A stretch of 64,000 nucleotides of DNA from Candidatus Pelagibacter sp. IMCC9063 (lineage in GTDB: Bacteria > Pseudomonadota > Alphaproteobacteria > Pelagibacterales > Pelagibacteraceae): positions 1,040,001 to 1,104,000 of the forward strand of contig NC_015380.1 of NCBI RefSeq assembly GCF_000195085.1, written 5' to 3'. The translations under genes were made by a program, and so were the position numbers. Shown piece by piece: positions 30,181 through 40,998 of this stretch. Under the pieces are notes generated by a model. That model worked only from the letters and a program-made list of their open reading frames with translations, searched no databases and had not been told where the DNA came from. Position 1 is the first letter of the stretch. Every line of letters begins with the position of its first letter.

Positions 30181-30717
30181 TTATTTTTTCTTCCCTTCTT
30201 TTTTCAGAATAAACTGGCCGTCAGCAGTTATTCCTTTTTGTTTATATGGCTCAACTGGTTTTAAAAATTTAATATCAGATGCAACTTTACCAATCAGCTG
30301 CTTGTCATTTCCATTTAAAGTAATTTTGGTTTGCTTATCAATTTTTACCGTAATGCCCTCTGGTACATCAAATAAAATATCGTGGCTAAAACCCAATTGA
30401 AATTTAATTTTTTTACCTTCTAAGCTAGCTCTGAATCCAACTCCATTTAAATTTAAAACAATTTCATATCCTGCAGAAATTCCTATTAAAGCATTGTTAA
30501 TCAAACTTCTTTGCAATCCCCAAAAGACTTTATTTTTAGTTTCTGTTTTTTTAGAAGTTACTGATAAAATGTTATTTTCTATTTTTGTATCAAGCAATTC
30601 TGTGTTTAAAATAATTTCTTTTTTCCCCTTAGGTCCTTCCATGGAAAGAATATTTCTGTTAATGGAAACTTTGACTTGATCAGGTATTGTAATGCTTTTT
30701 TTTCCAATTTTTGACAT
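30181..30717 (-). CDS. rplF: 50S ribosomal protein L6
   Basis: A 178-residue L6 near the factor-binding site of the 50S subunit. Family features are MSKIGKKSITIPDQVKVSI at the start, NGVGFRASLEGKKIKFQLGFSH centrally, and the C-terminal signature VEPYKQKGITADGQFILKKEGKKK (position-restricted here to residues about 153-178). Its stop abuts the rplR start. Confidence 0.97.
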   Translation of the reverse strand: MSKIGKKSITIPDQVKVSINRNILSMEGPKGKKEIILNTELLDTKIENNILSVTSKKTETKNKVFWGLQRSLINNALIGISAGYEIVLNLNGVGFRASLEGKKIKFQLGFSHDILFDVPEGITVKIDKQTKITLNGNDKQLIGKVASDIKFLKPVEPYKQKGITADGQFILKKEGKKK

Positions 30718-30722
30718 AGATA

Positions 30723-31124
30723 TTAAGAAATATTACAGATTATTTCTCCTCCAAGTTTTTGATCTCTAGCTTCATTGTCAGAAAGTATACCTTTTGAGGT
30801 TGAGATAATAGCGATTCCTAGTCCGTTCAATACTCTTGGTAGGCTTTCAAATCGTGTGTAAATTCTTCTGCCAGGTTTTGAAATTCTTTTAATTTCTCTG
30901 ATAACTGGCGTTCCATGCACATATTTTAAATTTACTTTCAATGCCTCAAAAGAAGAATCTTTTTCTGTAACCACATCGTAGCTAGAAATAAAACCCTCAC
31001 GCTGCATTACATCTAAAACAAATTTTTTAAACTTTGAGCTTGGTATTAACACAGTAGGATGCAACTTCATTTGTGCGTTTCTAATTCTAGTTAACATATC
31101 TCCTATTGGATCTGATATTGTCAT
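30723..31124 (-). CDS. rpsH: 30S ribosomal protein S8
   Basis: A 133-residue S8, a primary binder of central-domain 16S rRNA and, in E. coli, the repressor of spc operon translation. MTISDPIGDMLTRIRNAQM and the C-terminal GLGIAIISTSKGILSDNEAR are diagnostic. It follows rpsN by 23 bases. Whether it still autoregulates the fused array is not visible in the sequence. Confidence 0.97.
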   Translation of the reverse strand: MTISDPIGDMLTRIRNAQMKLHPTVLIPSSKFKKFVLDVMQREGFISSYDVVTEKDSSFEALKVNLKYVHGTPVIREIKRISKPGRRIYTRFESLPRVLNGLGIAIISTSKGILSDNEARDQKLGGEIICNIS

Positions 31125-31147
31125 ATAATTTTTCCTTTCCTATTCCC

Positions 31148-31453
31148 TTACCAACTCGATTTAGTCATGCCTGGTATTTTGCCCATAGAAGCTAATTTTC
31201 TAAGTGCAATACGAGACATTTTAAGTTTTCTGTAATAACCGTGAGGTCTTCCAGTAATTTCACATCTATTTACAATTCTATTTTTTGCTGAATTTTGTGG
31301 AATTTTAGCAAGCTTCAAACTAGCTTCAAATCTTTCATTTAGATTAGTTTTTTTATCCATAATAATAGCTTTTAATTTTTTTCTTTTACTTTCAAAACGC
31401 TTAACCATTTTCACTCTTTTTAAATTTCTGTGTATCGCGGATATTTTTGCCAT
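31148..31453 (-). CDS. rpsN: 30S ribosomal protein S14 (zinc-free type)
   Basis: A 101-residue S14 of the long C-minus type: it lacks the CxxC pairs of the short zinc form and carries [21 protein letters not shown] near residues 61-81 and the terminal [10 protein letters not shown]. It lies in the usual place between rplE and rpsH and shares one base with the rplE stop. Confidence 0.97.
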   Translation of the reverse strand: MAKISAIHRNLKRVKMVKRFESKRKKLKAIIMDKKTNLNERFEASLKLAKIPQNSAKNRIVNRCEITGRPHGYYRKLKMSRIALRKLASMGKIPGMTKSSW

Positions 31454-32007
31454 TAATTAGACCCTTTCTTATAAAATGGAAAATCAAAGCTATCTAGCAA
31501 AGCTTTTGATGCTTCCTTATTGTTTGTAGACGTCACAACTGTGATATCCAACCCTCTTAATTTTTCAATTTTGTCAAAACTAACTTCTGGAAAAATAACG
31601 TGCTCTTTAATTCCAAAACTATAATTTGCTTCTGAGTCAAAGCTATCTGGATTTAAACCACGAAAGTCTTTAATTCTTGGTAGTGCCATGTTGATTAATC
31701 TATCTAAAAAATAATACATATTGTTTTTTCTTAAAGTAACTTTAAGTCCAAGTGGAATATCTTTTCTAGTTTTGAAATTTGCCACTGCTTTTTTAGACTT
31801 GGTAACAATAGGAAGTTGTCCTGTTAAGTTTGCTAAATCTTCTTTTATAATCTTTAAAATCTTACTATCAGAAGCATCCAAGCCTAGGCCCATATTCAAT
31901 ACAATTTTTTCAATTTTAGGAGCTTGCATTGTGTTTTTAATAGATAGATTTTTTACTATGTTAGGTAAAATTTCTTCTAGATATATTTTCTTTAATCTTG
32001 GTATCAT
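31453..32007 (-). CDS. rplE: 50S ribosomal protein L5
   Basis: A 184-residue L5, which binds 5S rRNA and the P-site tRNA elbow. Landmarks are [12 protein letters not shown] near 31-42, [21 protein letters not shown], and [12 protein letters not shown] with the C-terminal [18 protein letters not shown]. It lies between rplX and rpsN in standard spc order. Confidence 0.97.
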   Translation of the reverse strand: MIPRLKKIYLEEILPNIVKNLSIKNTMQAPKIEKIVLNMGLGLDASDSKILKIIKEDLANLTGQLPIVTKSKKAVANFKTRKDIPLGLKVTLRKNNMYYFLDRLINMALPRIKDFRGLNPDSFDSEANYSFGIKEHVIFPEVSFDKIEKLRGLDITVVTSTNNKEASKALLDSFDFPFYKKGSN

Positions 32008-32012
32008 TGTTC

Positions 32013-32432
32013 TTATTTACCTTTTTTTTTAGTTGTCTTGGAAGTTTTCTTCGTATCTTTTTTCTCAGAGTTTTTTTTTGTTGGCTTGATATTTTTTTTA
32101 ATGTCTTTCTTTTTAGAATCTTTTTTTACTTTTTTAACGGAAGATTTCTCTTTTGCTTTCGGCTTAACTGATGCTTTGGTTTCTTCCTTTTTACCTAGCT
32201 TTTTTTTATCAGCAGCTTCAACTAAAAGGTTGGATAAATGAATTGATTGCTCCACGCTAATTATTCCACCTTTTTTTTCCTTTGTAGGTTTGGTGTGTTT
32301 TTTTACCATATTAAGTCCTTTGACAGTTGCTCTGTATCTGTCTTTAAATATTTCTATGATCTCTCCACTTTTACCTCTGTCATCACCAGAAATCACTTTA
32401 ACTGTATTTCCTTTTTTAAATTTTAATTTCAT
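32013..32432 (-). CDS. rplX: 50S ribosomal protein L24 with long Lys-rich tail
   Basis: L24 initiates 50S assembly and sits by the exit tunnel. The KOW region KFKKGNTVKVISGDDRGKSG near residues 3-22 and GLNMVKKHTKPTKEKKGGI near 39-57 are standard. The protein is 139 residues against about 104 in E. coli: from about residue 80 a tail of nearly 60 residues, mostly Lys with Ser/Thr/Asp, has no family counterpart. The reading frame is uninterrupted and the tail looks real. Confidence 0.96.
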   Translation of the reverse strand: MKLKFKKGNTVKVISGDDRGKSGEIIEIFKDRYRATVKGLNMVKKHTKPTKEKKGGIISVEQSIHLSNLLVEAADKKKLGKKEETKASVKPKAKEKSSVKKVKKDSKKKDIKKNIKPTKKNSEKKDTKKTSKTTKKKGK

Positions 32433-32800
32433 TACAGCACCTCTGGAGCTAATGAAATAATTTTCATATGTTTTTTTACTCTCAACTCTCTTGTAACTGG
32501 ACCAAAAATACGAGTACCAATTGGCTCGTTATTAGCTGCAATTAACACAGCTGCATTGGTATCAAATTTAATTGCAGAACCATCTTTTCTAAAAATTTGT
32601 TTTCTCGTCCTAACAACCACGGCTTTATGAACGTCTCCTTTTTTAACTTTTCCTTTAGGAGCACAATCTTTAATACTTACAACAATCACATCTCCAATAG
32701 ATGCATATCTTCTTTTTGATCCTCCAAGAACTTTAATACATTCAATTCTTTTTGCTCCTGTATTATCAGCCACTTCTAATTCTGTTTGAATTTGAATCAT
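32432..32800 (-). CDS. rplN: 50S ribosomal protein L14
   Basis: A 122-residue L14 at the subunit interface. It has the family opening [27 protein letters not shown] (residues 1-27) and the end [23 protein letters not shown]. It overlaps rpsQ by 4 bases and shares one base with rplX. Length and order are standard. Confidence 0.97.
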   Translation of the reverse strand: MIQIQTELEVADNTGAKRIECIKVLGGSKRRYASIGDVIVVSIKDCAPKGKVKKGDVHKAVVVRTRKQIFRKDGSAIKFDTNAAVLIAANNEPIGTRIFGPVTRELRVKKHMKIISLAPEVL

Positions 32801-33033
32801 GCTTTATCTCCAATAACTCTCCATTTTTTTAACTTGGATATGGGTGCGGATTCAATGATTTTAACAGTATCCCCAACAGCATAGTTGCCCTCCTCATAGT
32901 GAGCGTGATATTTTTTAGATCTTTTGATTACTTTGGATAAGACAGGGTGCCTAAACTTTCTTTCCACATTTACCACTAATGTTTTTGAATTTTTAGTACT
33001 TACTATTTTACCTTGTAAAGTTCTTTTGCTCAT
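32797..33033 (-). CDS. rpsQ: 30S ribosomal protein S17
   Basis: A 78-residue S17, a primary 16S rRNA binder with an OB fold. Family features are [21 protein letters not shown] near 5-25, [18 protein letters not shown], and [22 protein letters not shown]. It shares one base with rpmC and overlaps rplN by 4. Confidence 0.97.
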   Translation of the reverse strand: MSKRTLQGKIVSTKNSKTLVVNVERKFRHPVLSKVIKRSKKYHAHYEEGNYAVGDTVKIIESAPISKLKKWRVIGDKA

Positions 33034-33224
33034 TATGCTTTCTTCTTCTGATTAATAAAAGTTAGTATTTTAGCTATCGTTCTTCTAACAGTCGTAATTC
33101 GAGCACTATTAGTAATTTGAGAGTTCATCTTTTGAATTCTTAAATTAAACTGCTCTTTTTTAAAATTGCCTAGCTCTTTTTCAAGCTGAGTAACTGATAA
33201 ATTTTTTATATCTTTTGTTTTCAT
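33033..33224 (-). CDS. rpmC: 50S ribosomal protein L29
   Basis: A 63-residue two-helix L29 at the tunnel exit, part of the docking site for trigger factor and SRP. KTKDIKNLSVTQLEKELGNFKKEQFNLRIQ with ARITTVRRTIAKILTFINQKKK (given by region: residues 2-31 and 42-63) is the expected pattern. It is located between rplP and rpsQ. Confidence 0.96.
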   Translation of the reverse strand: MKTKDIKNLSVTQLEKELGNFKKEQFNLRIQKMNSQITNSARITTVRRTIAKILTFINQKKKA

Positions 33225-33225
33225 A

Positions 33226-33642
33226 TTAAATATTTATATTTCTTTTAATTACTTTTGTTTTTATCGGTAGCTTAGAAGAAGCCCTATCAAAAGCTTCTTT
33301 AGCTACAAGATCCGAAACGCCATCGATTTCAAAAATAATTCTTCCAGGCTTAACTCTGAACACATAATATTCCACATTTCCTTTACCTTTACCCATACGA
33401 ACTTCAATAGGCTTTTTAGAAACTGGAATGTTTGGAAAAATTCTCAACCATACTCGTCCAGCTCTTTTCATATGTCTTGTTAGAGCAACTCTGGCAGCTT
33501 CAATTTGTCGTGATGTAATTCTTTCTGGCTCAAGAGCCAACAACCCATGAGATCCAAAATTCATGGTTGCACCACGTTCAGCAGTACCATTGATTCTACC
33601 TTTGTGAGCTTTTCTAAATTTTGTTCTAGCTGGCTGTAACAT
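33226..33642 (-). CDS. rplP: 50S ribosomal protein L16
   Basis: A 138-residue L16, which contacts A-site tRNA. The start [40 protein letters not shown], and [27 protein letters not shown] (residues about 57-83) are diagnostic. One base is shared with rpsC. Confidence 0.97.
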   Translation of the reverse strand: MLQPARTKFRKAHKGRINGTAERGATMNFGSHGLLALEPERITSRQIEAARVALTRHMKRAGRVWLRIFPNIPVSKKPIEVRMGKGKGNVEYYVFRVKPGRIIFEIDGVSDLVAKEAFDRASSKLPIKTKVIKRNINI

Positions 33643-34322
33643 TATTTTGTTTTCTCTTCCTCTTTTTCACTTGCAATTTTTTTCTGCAAGTCTTTTTGAA
33701 ACACTACACCTTTGTAGATGTAGACTTTAATTCCTATAATTCCGTAAGTAGTAAGCGCCTCACACTCCGCGTAATCAATTTCTGCTCTTAAAGTGTGCAA
33801 TGGAACACTACCCTCTCGCAACCACTCTGTTCTTGCTATTTCGTTTCCAGCCAATCTACCACTGATCATCACTTTGATACCTTTGGCACCAATTCTCATG
33901 GTTGATTGCATTGCTCTTTTCATCGCTTTTCTGTAGGCGATCCTTTTTTCAATTTGCTGCGCAATGTTTTCAGCTACTAAATAAGCATCTAGCTCTGGTT
34001 TTCTAATTTCTTTTATATTGACCGAAACCTCATCTGTAACAATTTTTCCAATGTTGCTCTTAATTTTTTCAATATCAGAACCCTTTTTCCCAATCACAAA
34101 ACCAGGTCTAGAGGTAAAAATTGTAACATTACATTTTTTAGAAGGACGCTCGATTAAAATTCTTGAAATTCCAGAATTTTTTATATTGGCATTAATGTAT
34201 TTTCTAATTTTAAAATCTTGTATTAAATAGGTTCCGTAAGCTTCTTTCTTAGCAAACCAAATAGAATCCCAGTTTCTATTAATTTTAAGTCTAATTCCAA
34301 TTGGATTAATCTTCTGTCCCAT
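33642..34322 (-). CDS. rpsC: 30S ribosomal protein S3
   Basis: A 226-residue S3 at the mRNA entry tunnel. [20 protein letters not shown] opens the protein; the KH domain [20 protein letters not shown] lies near 72-91, and [23 protein letters not shown] and [12 protein letters not shown] follow. It ends in a short Lys/Glu tail. Standard S10-cluster order. Confidence 0.97.
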   Translation of the reverse strand: MGQKINPIGIRLKINRNWDSIWFAKKEAYGTYLIQDFKIRKYINANIKNSGISRILIERPSKKCNVTIFTSRPGFVIGKKGSDIEKIKSNIGKIVTDEVSVNIKEIRKPELDAYLVAENIAQQIEKRIAYRKAMKRAMQSTMRIGAKGIKVMISGRLAGNEIARTEWLREGSVPLHTLRAEIDYAECEALTTYGIIGIKVYIYKGVVFQKDLQKKIASEKEEEKTK

Positions 34323-34325
34323 TGT

Positions 34326-34712
34326 CTAAGCTCCCTGTGGTACTTGCGCTGCTTCTTTTTTTTCTGAAACAACAATTGTTAAATTACTAAAATGCTTTTT
34401 GATACTAGCTGCCCTACCTTTTGCTCTTGGTCTAAATCTTTTTAATGTAATGCCCTTGCCAACATAAGCCTCTTTTATAATTAGTGTATCTATGTCTAAT
34501 TGATTATTATTTTCAGCGTTAGCTACAGCAGATTTGATTGTTTTAATTATTTCTTTAGAAACACGTTTATTATTAAATTGAAGATCCCTTAAAACAAGAT
34601 CTACTTTTCTACCTCTAATAGATTGCAATATTTCGTTAATTTTTCTTGTTCCAGATTTTAAATTGTTAAAAACTGCTTTAACGGTTGATAAATCTTTTTT
34701 AATTTTTGCCAT
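34326..34712 (-). CDS. rplV: 50S ribosomal protein L22
   Basis: A 128-residue L22 that lines the nascent-peptide tunnel. The core includes VKAVFNNLKSGTRKINEILQSIRGRKVD and the RFRPRAKGRAASIKKHFSNLTIVV hairpin region (residues about 12-39 and 93-116), the latter being the beta-hairpin where macrolide-related changes occur in other bacteria. It is somewhat longer than E. coli L22 (110) at both ends. Confidence 0.96.
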   Translation of the reverse strand: MAKIKKDLSTVKAVFNNLKSGTRKINEILQSIRGRKVDLVLRDLQFNNKRVSKEIIKTIKSAVANAENNNQLDIDTLIIKEAYVGKGITLKRFRPRAKGRAASIKKHFSNLTIVVSEKKEAAQVPQGA

Positions 34713-34714
34713 AA

Positions 34715-35011
34715 TTATTTTTTAACAGCTTTTGCTGGAGCTGCTTTTGAAGTTGATGCTGTGTGACCAGGAAACTGTCTAGTGGGTGAAAATTCACCTA
34801 ACTTATGACCAATCATTTCCTCCGATATTGTTATTGGAATAAATTTTTTACCGTTATGAATTTCAAATTTTTGTCCAATAAATTCTGGAATAATAGTTGA
34901 GTTTCTAGACCAGGTTTTGATAGGTCTTTTCGAGTCTGTTTGTTTTTGTTTTTCCACTTTCTTAATTAAGCTTGGGTGTACAAAAGGGCCTTTCCAAATA
35001 GAGCGTGCCAT
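34715..35011 (-). CDS. rpsS: 30S ribosomal protein S19
   Basis: A 98-residue S19 in the 30S head. [41 protein letters not shown] and [18 protein letters not shown] are all standard. A short Ala/Lys-rich tail ends the protein. Confidence 0.97.
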   Translation of the reverse strand: MARSIWKGPFVHPSLIKKVEKQKQTDSKRPIKTWSRNSTIIPEFIGQKFEIHNGKKFIPITISEEMIGHKLGEFSPTRQFPGHTASTSKAAPAKAVKK

Positions 35012-35014
35012 AAA

Positions 35015-35842
35015 TTATCTTTTTTTCTTTCTAGAAATAATAAACTGATCTGTTTTTTTATTATTTCTTGTTTTTAAACCTTTAGTACCTTGACCCCAAG
35101 GAGTGACAGGATCTCTACCACCTGAAGTCTTACCCTCACCACCACCGTGCGGGTGATCAACAGGGTTCATCACAACACCTCTAGATTGAGGTCTAATACC
35201 TAACCATCTGTTTCTACCAGCTTTACCAATTTTTACGTTTTTATTATCTACGTTAGAAAGTTGTCCTATTGTAGCTCTACATTCTGCTCTTACTTTTCTA
35301 ACCTCACCCGAAGATAATTTCACTGTTGTGTAATCACCATCTGTTCCCATAATAGTAGCAGATGTTCCAGCAGATCTTGCCATAACTCCACCTTTTCCAG
35401 GTGTTAACTCTATATTATGAACACTTGTTCCCCCTGGCATATCTTTAATTTTCATGCAATTTCCTGGAAGAATTTCTAATTTTTCACCTGAATAAATTTT
35501 TTCACCGATCTTAACCCCTTCTGGAGCTAGCATATAAGCTATAGTTTTATCTTCATATTCAACTAGCATGATATTAGCACTTCTAAATGGATCATGTTCA
35601 AATCTTTTTATTTCAGCAGCCATTTCAAATTTATTTCTCTTAAAATCAATAATTCTATATTTTTTTTTGTGCCCAGCACTTCTATGTCTTGAAGTAATCC
35701 TACCTTGGTTATTTCTACCCACCGCTCTGTGCATTTTTTTAGTTAAGGTTTTTTCTGACTTGCCTTTCCATAGGTGAGAACGATCAACTAAGATAGTACC
35801 TCTTGTAGACTTTGTGTATGGTTTAAAAGTTTTAAGTGCCAT
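35015..35842 (-). CDS. rplB: 50S ribosomal protein L2
   Basis: A 275-residue L2, a primary binder near the peptidyl-transferase centre. ALKTFKPYTKSTRGTI opens the protein. NRWLGIRPQSRGVVMNPVDHPHGGGEGKTSGGR (about residues 216-248) contains the conserved His of the catalytic-centre loop. The order rplW-rplB-rpsS is standard. Confidence 0.98.
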   Translation of the reverse strand: MALKTFKPYTKSTRGTILVDRSHLWKGKSEKTLTKKMHRAVGRNNQGRITSRHRSAGHKKKYRIIDFKRNKFEMAAEIKRFEHDPFRSANIMLVEYEDKTIAYMLAPEGVKIGEKIYSGEKLEILPGNCMKIKDMPGGTSVHNIELTPGKGGVMARSAGTSATIMGTDGDYTTVKLSSGEVRKVRAECRATIGQLSNVDNKNVKIGKAGRNRWLGIRPQSRGVVMNPVDHPHGGGEGKTSGGRDPVTPWGQGTKGLKTRNNKKTDQFIISRKKKR

Positions 35843-35844
35843 AA

Positions 35845-36141
35845 TTAAATTCCTGCAGCAATATCAATGCTTTGCCCTTCTTTTAAAGTAATAATTGCTT
35901 TTTTGTATCCTGATTTTTTCGCAATTTTTCCTCTTACTGTTTTAAATCTATCTTTTGACAGCAAGGTATTTACCTTGATGACATTAACTTTGTACAATTT
36001 TTCAATACTTTTTTTAATCAAAGTTTTGGATGCTGTTTTAGAAACCTTAAATGTAATTTTATTTAGACCACTTAAATTAGTGCTTTTCTCAGTAATTACA
36101 GGAGATAAAATTATATCATATGCAAAAGTTTGATTTTTCAT
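35845..36141 (-). CDS. rplW: 50S ribosomal protein L23
   Basis: A 98-residue L23 at the tunnel exit, the main docking site of trigger factor, which is also encoded in this window. YDIILSPVITEKSTNLSGLNK near 8-28, FKVSKTASKTLIKKSIEKLY and GRYKTVRG-like DRFKTVRGKIAKKSGYKKAI fit the family. It overlaps rplD by 4 bases. Confidence 0.96.
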   Translation of the reverse strand: MKNQTFAYDIILSPVITEKSTNLSGLNKITFKVSKTASKTLIKKSIEKLYKVNVIKVNTLLSKDRFKTVRGKIAKKSGYKKAIITLKEGQSIDIAAGI

Positions 36142-36767
36142 TTAGTTAATCGCTCCTCAAGAGTTTTTATTGCCTCTTTAGTAAAAAGAATTTTTTCAAA
36201 TTTAATTAAGTCATATACGTTTGTACCCACTACTTTAATTCTTTTTGTATTAGGTATATTTTTCATGCTTTTAATGAATTTTTCTGAAGCCCCGTCATGA
36301 TGAATAATCAAAGCAGACTTACTTTCTAATTTCGATAAAAAATTATTAAAAGATTTTGTTTTAAAAGTATCTAGCTTTGGTTCATCAAAAATATTTATGT
36401 TTTTAGTTAATACTTTTGAAGAAAGAGCGCTGATTAGACCAAGATTTTTTACTTTTTTATTTAGTTTTGTAAGTCTAGTCTGCCCTCTGTGTCTCGGACC
36501 ATGTGCTATACCACCACCAACAAAAATAGGTGCTGTGATATTACCATGTCTTGCTCCACCTGAACCTTTTTGTTGAACAATTTTTCTTCTTGAACCTTTA
36601 ACTTCACCTCGCGACTTAGTATGACCTTTTTTCTTCCTTTGGTTATTTAATTGCCAGTTAATAACCAGTTGAATTAAATCTTTTCTAGGTTTTAAAGAAA
36701 AAACTTGATCTGACACTTCGTGAGTACCTATTTTTTTACCTTCTATGTTAATTTCTTCTAATTTCAT
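36138..36767 (-). CDS. rplD: 50S ribosomal protein L4
   Basis: A 209-residue L4 lining the tunnel; in E. coli it also represses its own operon. The long loop KSRGEVKGSRRKIVQQKGSG, ARHGNITAPIFVGGGIAHGP and DVYDLIKFEKILFTKEAI-type end are present. Whether attenuation by L4 occurs is not seen: the S10 cluster here has no separate leader and follows fusA directly. Confidence 0.97.
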   Translation of the reverse strand: MKLEEINIEGKKIGTHEVSDQVFSLKPRKDLIQLVINWQLNNQRKKKGHTKSRGEVKGSRRKIVQQKGSGGARHGNITAPIFVGGGIAHGPRHRGQTRLTKLNKKVKNLGLISALSSKVLTKNINIFDEPKLDTFKTKSFNNFLSKLESKSALIIHHDGASEKFIKSMKNIPNTKRIKVVGTNVYDLIKFEKILFTKEAIKTLEERLTK

Positions 36768-36769
36768 TT

Positions 36770-37588
36770 TTAATCTTTCTTAACCTCTTCTGTTGAAGGA
36801 ACTGCTTCAGCTGGTTTTTCTTTTGCAGCTAGTTTTTCAGCTTTTTCCAAAGCTTTAGCTTCTTTTGCAATATTCTTTTTGTCTTTTTTGTCTGTTTTAG
36901 ATGTTTCAAGGTCAGCAAAATAACTTACTAGTCTTTCTTGAACACTAGATTTATTTTTTTTCTTAACTGCCTCTGTAATTTCTACGTATGCATTTTTACT
37001 ACCAGGAACTGAACCTCTTAAATATAAAAGATTATTAACTAGATCAGCTTCAACTATCTCTAAACCTTGCATAGTTCTAAATTTATCACCCATGTGACCT
37101 GCCATTTTTTTTCCTTTGAAAACTTTACCTGGGTCTTGTCTTTGACCAGTAGATCCGTGTGATCTGTGAGATACAGAAACACCATGTGTTGCTCTCAATC
37201 CACCAAAATTCCAACGCTTCATAACTCCAGCAAAACCTTTACCAATGGTTTTTGATCTAATATCTACGTATTTTTTATCTTTTAAAATATCTAAAGTAAC
37301 ATCTGATCCGGCTTTGAATTCTTCTGTGTTCTCTACTCTATATTCTTTCAGAAATTTTTTAGCTTCTAATGATTTTTTTGCATAAAAACCCTTCATGGAT
37401 TTGGTAAGTTTTGAACTTTTAATATGACCATAACCAACTAACAAAGCAGAATAACCACGCTTATCCTTTTCAATAACTTCGACTATTTTACCAGGCTCGA
37501 CCTGCAAGACTGTCACAGGAACGGCCTCACCACTCTCGTAGAATTTTTGTGTCATACCAATTTTTTTACCAACCAAGCCTAATCTCAT
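36770..37588 (-). CDS. rplC: 50S ribosomal protein L3 with extended tail
   Basis: L3 starts large-subunit assembly. MRLGLVGKKIGMTQKFYESG opens the protein and KRWNFGGLRATHGVSVSHRSHGSTG (residues about 139-163) is the signature loop, including the Gln after it (GQRQDPG) that is methylated in some bacteria. It has 272 residues against 209 in E. coli: the last 60 or so form a Lys/Ala/Glu-rich, probably helical or disordered tail. Confidence 0.96.
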   Translation of the reverse strand: MRLGLVGKKIGMTQKFYESGEAVPVTVLQVEPGKIVEVIEKDKRGYSALLVGYGHIKSSKLTKSMKGFYAKKSLEAKKFLKEYRVENTEEFKAGSDVTLDILKDKKYVDIRSKTIGKGFAGVMKRWNFGGLRATHGVSVSHRSHGSTGQRQDPGKVFKGKKMAGHMGDKFRTMQGLEIVEADLVNNLLYLRGSVPGSKNAYVEITEAVKKKNKSSVQERLVSYFADLETSKTDKKDKKNIAKEAKALEKAEKLAAKEKPAEAVPSTEEVKKD

Positions 37589-37590
37589 AA

Positions 37591-37899
37591 CTAAATTTTA
37601 ATCTCCACATCTACACCAGCCGCAAGATCTAACTTCATTAAAGCTTCGATCGTTTGGGGTGTTGGTTCTAAAATATCAATAAGTCTCTTATGAGTTCTTG
37701 TTTCAAATTGCTCTCTACTTTTTTTGTCAATGTGAGGAGATCTCAAAACGGTAAAAATTTCTTTCGTAGTCGGCAAAGGAATAGGTCCTTTGATTTGAGC
37801 ACCAGTTCTTTTTGCAGTATTCACAATTTCAATAGTAGACTGGTCCAATATTTTATGATCGTACGCTTGTAATCTAATTCTTATTTGCTGCTTATCCAT
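37591..37899 (-). CDS. rpsJ: 30S ribosomal protein S10
   Basis: A 102-residue S10 (NusE), which also partners NusB in antitermination. Signature [20 protein letters not shown] near 4-23 and [20 protein letters not shown] (NusB-contact region) near 53-72 are present. It follows fusA by only 3 bases: tuf, which often lies here, is in another position, beside secE. Confidence 0.97.
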   Translation of the reverse strand: MDKQQIRIRLQAYDHKILDQSTIEIVNTAKRTGAQIKGPIPLPTTKEIFTVLRSPHIDKKSREQFETRTHKRLIDILEPTPQTIEALMKLDLAAGVDVEIKI

Positions 37900-37902
37900 A
37901 AT

Positions 37903-39978
37903 TTATGCTAATTTTTTAGTTACTTCGTCTTGAACATTTTGAGGAACTTTCTCATAATGATCAAAAGTCATTGTATACTGTGCTCTACCTTGAGACATAG
38001 ATCTTAGGTTGTTTACATAACCAAACATGTTTGCAAGTGGGACCATTGCATTTATCACTGTTGCATTACCTCTTTTATCTGTTGAACCAATTTGTCCTCT
38101 TCTTGAATTTAAATCTCCAATTACATCTCCCATATGATCTTCTGGGGTAACTACTTCTACTTTCATAATTGGTTCAAGTAATTTTAGCCCAGCTTTAGTA
38201 CAGGCCTCTTTAAACCCCATTCTTCCAGCAATTTCAAAAGCCAGAACACTAGAATCTACATCGTGATGCAAACCATCAATGATAGTTACCTTATAATCCA
38301 ACATAGGAAATCCTGCCAAAATCCCTGAATCTGCAACTCCTTCAATCCCTTTTTCAACACCAGGAATAAATTCTTTAGGTATTGATCCACCTTTAACAAT
38401 ATTTTCAATTTCTCTACCCTTACCAGGCTCTAATGGCTCAACACTTAATTTAACTTTTGCAAATTGTCCTGCTCCACCAGATTGTTTTTTATGTGTGTAG
38501 TCAACCGTGGCTGTACCTTGAATAGTTTCTCTGTAAGCAACTTGAGGAGCTCCAATATTAGCCTCTACTTTGAACTCTCTTTTCATTCTATCAACAATAA
38601 TATCCAAATGTAATTCACCCATTCCTTTGATAATTGTTTGGCCAGATTCATTGTCTGAAGAAACTCTAAAGGAAGGATCTTCTTTTGCTAATCTAGCTAA
38701 AGCTTCCCCCATTTTTTCTTGGTCAGCTTTAGTCTTAGGCTCAACTGCAATTTCAATAACGGGATCTGGAAAATCCATAGGTTCTAAAAGAATTGGATTA
38801 GATGGATCAGATAAAGTATGTCCGGTAATTGTATGTTTTAAACCAGCAAGAGCCACAATGTCTCCTGTTGATGCTGTTTTAATATCTTCCCTATCGTTTG
38901 CATGCATAAGAAGCATTCTTCCAACTCTTTCTTCTTTATCTTTGCTGGTATTCATAACTCCAGTTGCAGCATTTAATGTTCCAGAATAAATTCTAATAAA
39001 AGTTAAAGACCCCACAAACGGGTCGTTAGCAACTTTAAAAGCCAAGGCAGAAAATGGTTCAGAGTTTCCAAACTTTCTAATAATCTCATCTTCGGTACCA
39101 GGCTTAGTTCCTGTAATTTCTCCAATATCTAGAGGGCTTGGCAAGTAATCTACGACAGCATCAAGCAAAGGCTGAACGCCTTTATTTTTAAAAGCTGATC
39201 CACAAACAATTGGAACAAAAGAAAAATCTAAGGTACCTTTTCGAATGCATTTTTTTAAATCATCTTCTGAAATATCTTTACCATCAAGATAAGCTGCCAT
39301 TAAATCTTCATCCTGCTCTACTGCAGTTTCAACTAATTCTTTTCTATATTTTTCAGCTTCTTCTTTTAAATTTTCAGGAATTTCAACTTCTTCAAACTTG
39401 GCTCCAAGACTTTCATCATTCCAAATAACACCCTTCATTTTTACCAAGTCAACGATACCTTTTAAATCAGCTTCCAATCCTATAGGAAGTTGAAGAAGCA
39501 AGGGTTTTGCGCCTAAACGTTCCCTAATCATGTCAACACACATAAAAAAATTTGCTCCAGTTCTATCTAGTTTATTAACAAAACACATTCTAGGAACTTT
39601 ATATTTGTCAGCCTGTCTCCAAACAGTCTCTGACTGAGGTTCAACTCCTGCTACTCCATCAAATACAGCAACAGCACCATCTAAGACTTTTAATGATCTT
39701 TCAACCTCAATCGTAAAATCAACGTGGCCTGGAGTGTCAATGATGTTAATTCTATGATCTTTCCAAAAACAGGTTGTAGCGGCAGAAGTAATGGTAATTC
39801 CTCTTTCCTGCTCTTGTTCCATCCAGTCCATAGTGGCAGCGCCATCATGAACTTCTCCAATTTTATGTTCTTTACCCGTGTAATACAAAACACGCTCTGT
39901 TGTTGTGGTCTTTCCAGCATCAATATGAGCCATGATCCCAATGTTTCTGTATTTATCTTTTGTAATTTCTGCAGTCAT
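37903..39978 (-). CDS. fusA: Elongation factor G
   Basis: EF-G drives translocation. I choose the ATG at 39978 (691 residues, [15 protein letters not shown]), which follows AGGTGG at a good spacing; a GTG nine bases upstream would overlap the rpsG stop. G motifs are visible: [15 protein letters not shown] (G1), DTPGHVDFT (G3) and NKLDRTGA (G4). Domains II-V follow, with the domain IV tip region near [12 protein letters not shown]-type sequence. Standard length. Confidence 0.97.
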   Translation of the reverse strand: MTAEITKDKYRNIGIMAHIDAGKTTTTERVLYYTGKEHKIGEVHDGAATMDWMEQEQERGITITSAATTCFWKDHRINIIDTPGHVDFTIEVERSLKVLDGAVAVFDGVAGVEPQSETVWRQADKYKVPRMCFVNKLDRTGANFFMCVDMIRERLGAKPLLLQLPIGLEADLKGIVDLVKMKGVIWNDESLGAKFEEVEIPENLKEEAEKYRKELVETAVEQDEDLMAAYLDGKDISEDDLKKCIRKGTLDFSFVPIVCGSAFKNKGVQPLLDAVVDYLPSPLDIGEITGTKPGTEDEIIRKFGNSEPFSALAFKVANDPFVGSLTFIRIYSGTLNAATGVMNTSKDKEERVGRMLLMHANDREDIKTASTGDIVALAGLKHTITGHTLSDPSNPILLEPMDFPDPVIEIAVEPKTKADQEKMGEALARLAKEDPSFRVSSDNESGQTIIKGMGELHLDIIVDRMKREFKVEANIGAPQVAYRETIQGTATVDYTHKKQSGGAGQFAKVKLSVEPLEPGKGREIENIVKGGSIPKEFIPGVEKGIEGVADSGILAGFPMLDYKVTIIDGLHHDVDSSVLAFEIAGRMGFKEACTKAGLKLLEPIMKVEVVTPEDHMGDVIGDLNSRRGQIGSTDKRGNATVINAMVPLANMFGYVNNLRSMSQGRAQYTMTFDHYEKVPQNVQDEVTKKLA

Positions 39979-39980
39979 AA

Positions 39981-40825
<845 letters not shown>

Positions 40826-40927
40826 AATTTTTCAAATAATTATTTTTAAGGAAAGCTTACGTAGAACTGTAAAAGGGTAGTAGTTTAAAGACAAAAAAGC
40901 TTTACGTGCTACCTTAAAAATTTCGCT

Positions 40928-40956
40928 ATTAATACTGATTTCTGCCAGAAGGTCAA
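40928..40956 (-). promoter_or_regulatory. Candidate promoter for rpsL-rpsG-fusA and downstream clusters
   Basis: In the 173-base gap between rpoC and rpsL, the minus strand has TTGACC (40956-40951), 16 bases, then TATTAAT (40934-40928). This is one mismatch from the -35 consensus with an acceptable -10, about 100 bases before the rpsL ATG. It would give the str/S10/spc genes a second entry for transcription inside the long array. Inferred from sequence only. Confidence 0.5.
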
Positions 40957-40998
40957 TAACAAGTTGGGTCTGAAATGCTTAAAATTAAGGGCTTTTAA

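Noticed and set aside
40957-40998. Terminator after rpoC
   Set aside because: A CTTAA/TTAAG symmetry exists, but the stem is short and AT-only and no T-run follows on the rpoC strand.
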